In this document: positions 41,680 to 43,184 of the stretch, one piece after another
How the letters are laid out: each line of letters begins with the position of its first letter
How positions within the stretch are numbered: the first letter of the stretch is position 1
NCBI GenBank assembly: GCA_027618475.1
Contig: JAQCEJ010000041.1
Span: 1 to 43,184, forward strand
Direction of reading: 5' to 3'
From: Planctomycetota bacterium
GTDB lineage: Bacteria > Planctomycetota > Planctomycetia > Planctomycetales > Planctomycetaceae
DNA length: 43,184 nt
The notes under the pieces: generated by a model
What the model was told of the DNA's origin: nothing
Databases searched by the model: none
Seen by the model: the letters and a program-made list of their open reading frames with translations, nothing else
Program-made: the position numbers and the translations under genes

Positions 41680-43077
41680 ATGAGCGACCCCTTCATCGAA
41701 CAACTTACAACCGGTATCGAGGCACGCGTCGCCGATGAGATGCGTAAAGGACGAATCCCTTCGCTTGCCGTCGGCGTGGTGCGCGATCAGGAACTCGTCT
41801 GGTTCAAAGGTTTCGGCCAGGTGAATCTCGCGACAGGACAGGTCGCCGACGTCGACACGCTGCACCGTGTGGCGTCGATCACCAAAACGATCACCACCAC
41901 CGCGCTGCTGCAACTGCGCGATGAGGGAAAACTCGACCTCGACGATGCGCTGACAAAATACATCCCCGAATTCAAAAACGTGAAAGTCAAAGCGGGAACG
42001 CTCGCCGGTGTGACGTTGCGTCGGCTGTTGTGCCATCACTCCGGTCTCGTCAGCGAGACGCCGTTGCCGACGTGGGAGGCGCTCGACTTCCCGTCGATCG
42101 ATGAGATTTTCGCCGCAATGCCCGAAACCGAGGTCGTCATTCCGCAAGATTCGGCGTTTAAATATTCGAATCTCGCCTACGGTCTGCTTGGCGAAGTGAT
42201 CGCCCGCGTTTCGGGTCTGCCGTATTTCGAATACGTTCACAAAAACATTCTCGTACCGCTTGGCATGACGAATAGCCTCTTTACGCTCGATGAAAAATCG
42301 CGGAGGAATTTCGCCGTCGGCTATATGGCCGATTTGTTTAGCGATCAATTCGAACCCGCGCCGTATTCACAGCTGAACGGCGTCGCCGCGTGCGGACAGT
42401 TGCACGCATCGGTCGGCGATCTCGCAAAATGGCTCTCGGCCCAGTTTCGCAACGATGCCGACAAACGCGACGGCAAAAACATTCTCAACGGGACGACGCT
42501 CGACGAAATTCATCGCCCGCAGTTTCTCGAACCCGACTGGAGCATCGCCTACTGTCTTGGCTGGCGGGCCAATCGTTACGGGAACGACGTCTTCCACGGC
42601 CACGGCGGCGGCATTCACGGCTTTGCTTCGCAGATTTCGTTTTCGAAAGTCCACCGGCTGGGCGTCATCTGCCTCGCCAACATCTGGCCCCACCCCGGCG
42701 TGCTGCCGCTGGCGAGCGATCTGTTATTACACGCCGTCGCCGTGCAAAAATCGGAACAAACTGCAGCGGGGCAGAAAGCGAGTAAAGCGGGTCTTGGCCA
42801 GACGTCGCCCGTCCCGACAGAATTCAAACCGCTGCTCGGGCTTTACATCGCCTTTCCGCAGATTCCGTTGCACATCAGCTGGCGAAACGGGCATCTTACA
42901 CTGGAAGCATCCGGCATCTCGGAATACCCGCTGCATACCTCGGCCCAGCTTGTCCCCGCCGACGATCGCTCGTTCGTAGTGCGAGGCGGACGAGGTTCGG
43001 GAGAGACAATACAATTCGAAGAACGCAACGACGGTCTGCAATTCACGCTCGGCGGGTTCGTGTATCGGAAACGGTGA
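41680..43077 (+). CDS. Serine hydrolase of the beta-lactamase class C/DD-peptidase family
   Basis: This 465-residue protein has the serine beta-lactamase fold. The SxxK motif is Ser66-Ile-Thr-Lys69, the YxN motif is Tyr162-Ser-Asn164 (KYSN), and a HGHGGG motif stands where penicillin-recognising enzymes have KTG or HxG. It lacks a signal peptide, so it may be cytoplasmic, unlike AmpC. A C-terminal beta-rich domain (about 375-465) follows. Such proteins include esterases and D-amino-acid peptidases as well as lactamases, and the substrate is unknown. The start ATG is 41680, with GGAAG about 11 nt upstream. Confidence 0.9.
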   Translation: MSDPFIEQLTTGIEARVADEMRKGRIPSLAVGVVRDQELVWFKGFGQVNLATGQVADVDTLHRVASITKTITTTALLQLRDEGKLDLDDALTKYIPEFKNVKVKAGTLAGVTLRRLLCHHSGLVSETPLPTWEALDFPSIDEIFAAMPETEVVIPQDSAFKYSNLAYGLLGEVIARVSGLPYFEYVHKNILVPLGMTNSLFTLDEKSRRNFAVGYMADLFSDQFEPAPYSQLNGVAACGQLHASVGDLAKWLSAQFRNDADKRDGKNILNGTTLDEIHRPQFLEPDWSIAYCLGWRANRYGNDVFHGHGGGIHGFASQISFSKVHRLGVICLANIWPHPGVLPLASDLLLHAVAVQKSEQTAAGQKASKAGLGQTSPVPTEFKPLLGLYIAFPQIPLHISWRNGHLTLEASGISEYPLHTSAQLVPADDRSFVVRGGRGSGETIQFEERNDGLQFTLGGFVYRKR

Positions 43078-43184
43078 AACGTTTTCACAAATTGCCCCAA
43101 AGAGCGGCGGGGTTCACCCCAGTATAGTTCGGCTCAATTTCTGCACAGGGGTGGGGTTGTCCAAGTTGTTGCTGGGCGGCTGGT

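Overview
The window reads as a chromosomal segment of a planctomycete (Planctomycetota). The evidence is lineage-typical protein families: two DUF1501 proteins with twin-arginine-type N-termini, a DUF1559 protein with a prepilin-type leader, two DUF1080 (3-keto-disaccharide hydrolase-like) proteins, a Flp-like pilin, an SUMF1-domain protein with a J-like N-terminus, and tetrahydromethanopterin/methanofuran-type C1 genes. No rRNA, tRNA, CRISPR array, phage block or replication origin was found. Family and genus cannot be decided from this stretch.

Layout. 0.1-6.5 kb: rarA (minus) diverges from aroC across a 360-bp region rich in RNA-like helices, followed by a tight yjbQ-larA-nadB operon. 6.5-11.3 kb: a minus-strand block with a small conserved hypothetical, a DUF1559 prepilin-like protein, and a three-gene set (CrtI/phytoene desaturase-like FAD enzyme, acyl carrier protein, beta-ketoacyl synthase) that looks like a specialised lipid or polyene module. 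11.7-19 kb: two DUF1080 proteins flanking a DinB-like protein, then folC, a hydroxyproline epimerase plus FAD amine oxidase pair, and a seven-bladed WD40 protein. 19-21.4 kb: an MFS transporter with a TauD-type dioxygenase. 21.6-25.3 kb: an aldehyde:ferredoxin oxidoreductase-family gene followed by fwdD- and fwdB-like genes, with the metal and cluster ligands intact.

25.3-28.6 kb: a DUF1501 gene and a complete IS1182-type insertion sequence with perfect 19-bp terminal repeats, landed 2 bp upstream of a Flp-pilin-like gene. 28.8-31.8 kb: a membrane protein translationally coupled to lemA, converging on an Nramp-like transporter that lacks the canonical metal-binding motifs. 31.9-37.7 kb: ribD, a large SEC-C/TPR-like protein and asnB. 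37.7-43.1 kb: a possible small ORF, an SUMF1-domain protein without the catalytic cysteines, a second DUF1501 protein, a nested palindromic repeat cluster and a serine beta-lactamase-like hydrolase.

The strongest leads for an undescribed system are the AOR-fwdD-fwdB tungsten/molybdenum operon, the KAS-ACP-CrtI-like lipid module with paired TGTCGACAGT sites, and the structured region upstream of aroC. All functions are inferred by reading the sequence; no database search was possible.
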